Source: Chionoecetes opilio (taxonomy: Eukaryota > Arthropoda > Malacostraca > Decapoda > Majidae). Taken from it: 64,000 nucleotides of DNA. The notes under the pieces are model-generated. The model did not search any database, was not told the origin of the DNA, and worked only from the letters and a program-made list of their open reading frames with translations. Every line of letters begins with the position of its first letter. Position 1 is the stretch's first letter. Below, in pieces: positions 63,826-64,000 of the stretch. The stretch is taken from the NCBI GenBank assembly GCA_016584305.1, contig JACEEZ010019117.1, positions 176,503-240,502 of the forward strand. The letters are read 5' to 3'. Position numbers and translations under genes: made by a program.

Positions 63826-64000
63826 GTGTTATGGTGAGAGACGACCATAGCATGAACGCTCAATGACCACCACCACCACCACTTCAATGTTGTCACTTTC
63901 GTACAACCTTCTAAAAATTAGGCGTCCGTCCCACTATACTCATAAGAACCATATGGTTATTGCTTCAACACATTCACTTACCTAATCTATTCCCTACCTT

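Overview
The window is eukaryotic nuclear DNA from an arthropod, most likely a decapod crustacean (inference). The reasons are: intron-rich genes with GT-AG splice sites, very long (GA)n/(GT)n/(TA)n/(GTA)n microsatellites, TTAGG-like arrays, many MITEs, CR1-like and Jockey-like LINE fragments, and a POMGNT1-like gene of a type absent from Drosophila. There is no bacterial gene organisation, no rRNA and no CRISPR.

Genes. (1) 446-8619 (+): the last ten exons of a family GT13, POMGNT1-like glycosyltransferase, with every splice phase compatible (523 residues visible); its 5' end lies left of the window. (2) 37649-23074 (-): a six-exon GATD1-like gene (DJ-1/PfpI superfamily) of about 212 residues. 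It is built from short exons across 14.6 kb of transposon-filled introns. One junction has a 1-nt phase conflict. (3) 43691-40673 (-): an apparently undescribed small secreted Thr/Glu-rich protein of 148 residues, with a TATA box and a predicted 5'UTR exon; a Helitron sits in its first intron. (4) 50466-51556 (+): two exons of a WDR86-like WD40 protein. (5) 55755-56234 (+): two exons of an SLC7 amino-acid transporter light subunit, preceded by a damaged tandem copy of the same exons (about 55120-55565). Genes 4 and 5 are both incomplete and lie only 4.2 kb apart across an error-rich satellite, so their adjacency may be an assembly effect.

Mobile DNA fills the rest. 8.7-22 kb holds MITEs, a Helitron, a TTAA-flanked element carrying a minisatellite, LINE pieces and a 62-bp minisatellite. 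25-37.5 kb (GATD1 introns) holds pogo/Tigger-like, Harbinger-like and TTAA-type MITEs plus nested LINEs. 44-50 kb holds GTA and 15-bp arrays, LINE tails, and a 69-bp hairpin satellite inside a second member of the TTAA element family. 51.8-54.9 kb is a 58-62 bp satellite. 56-64 kb holds more MITEs, foldbacks, microsatellites and three copies of a tRNA-derived SINE that ends in (GT/CA)n.

The genes do not form a functional unit. They look like independent housekeeping or tissue genes embedded in repeats. The most unusual structures are the TTAA-ended transposon family whose two members share an end but carry unrelated satellites, the 69-bp satellite in which every unit is a near-perfect hairpin, and the GC-AG intron of the GT13 gene.
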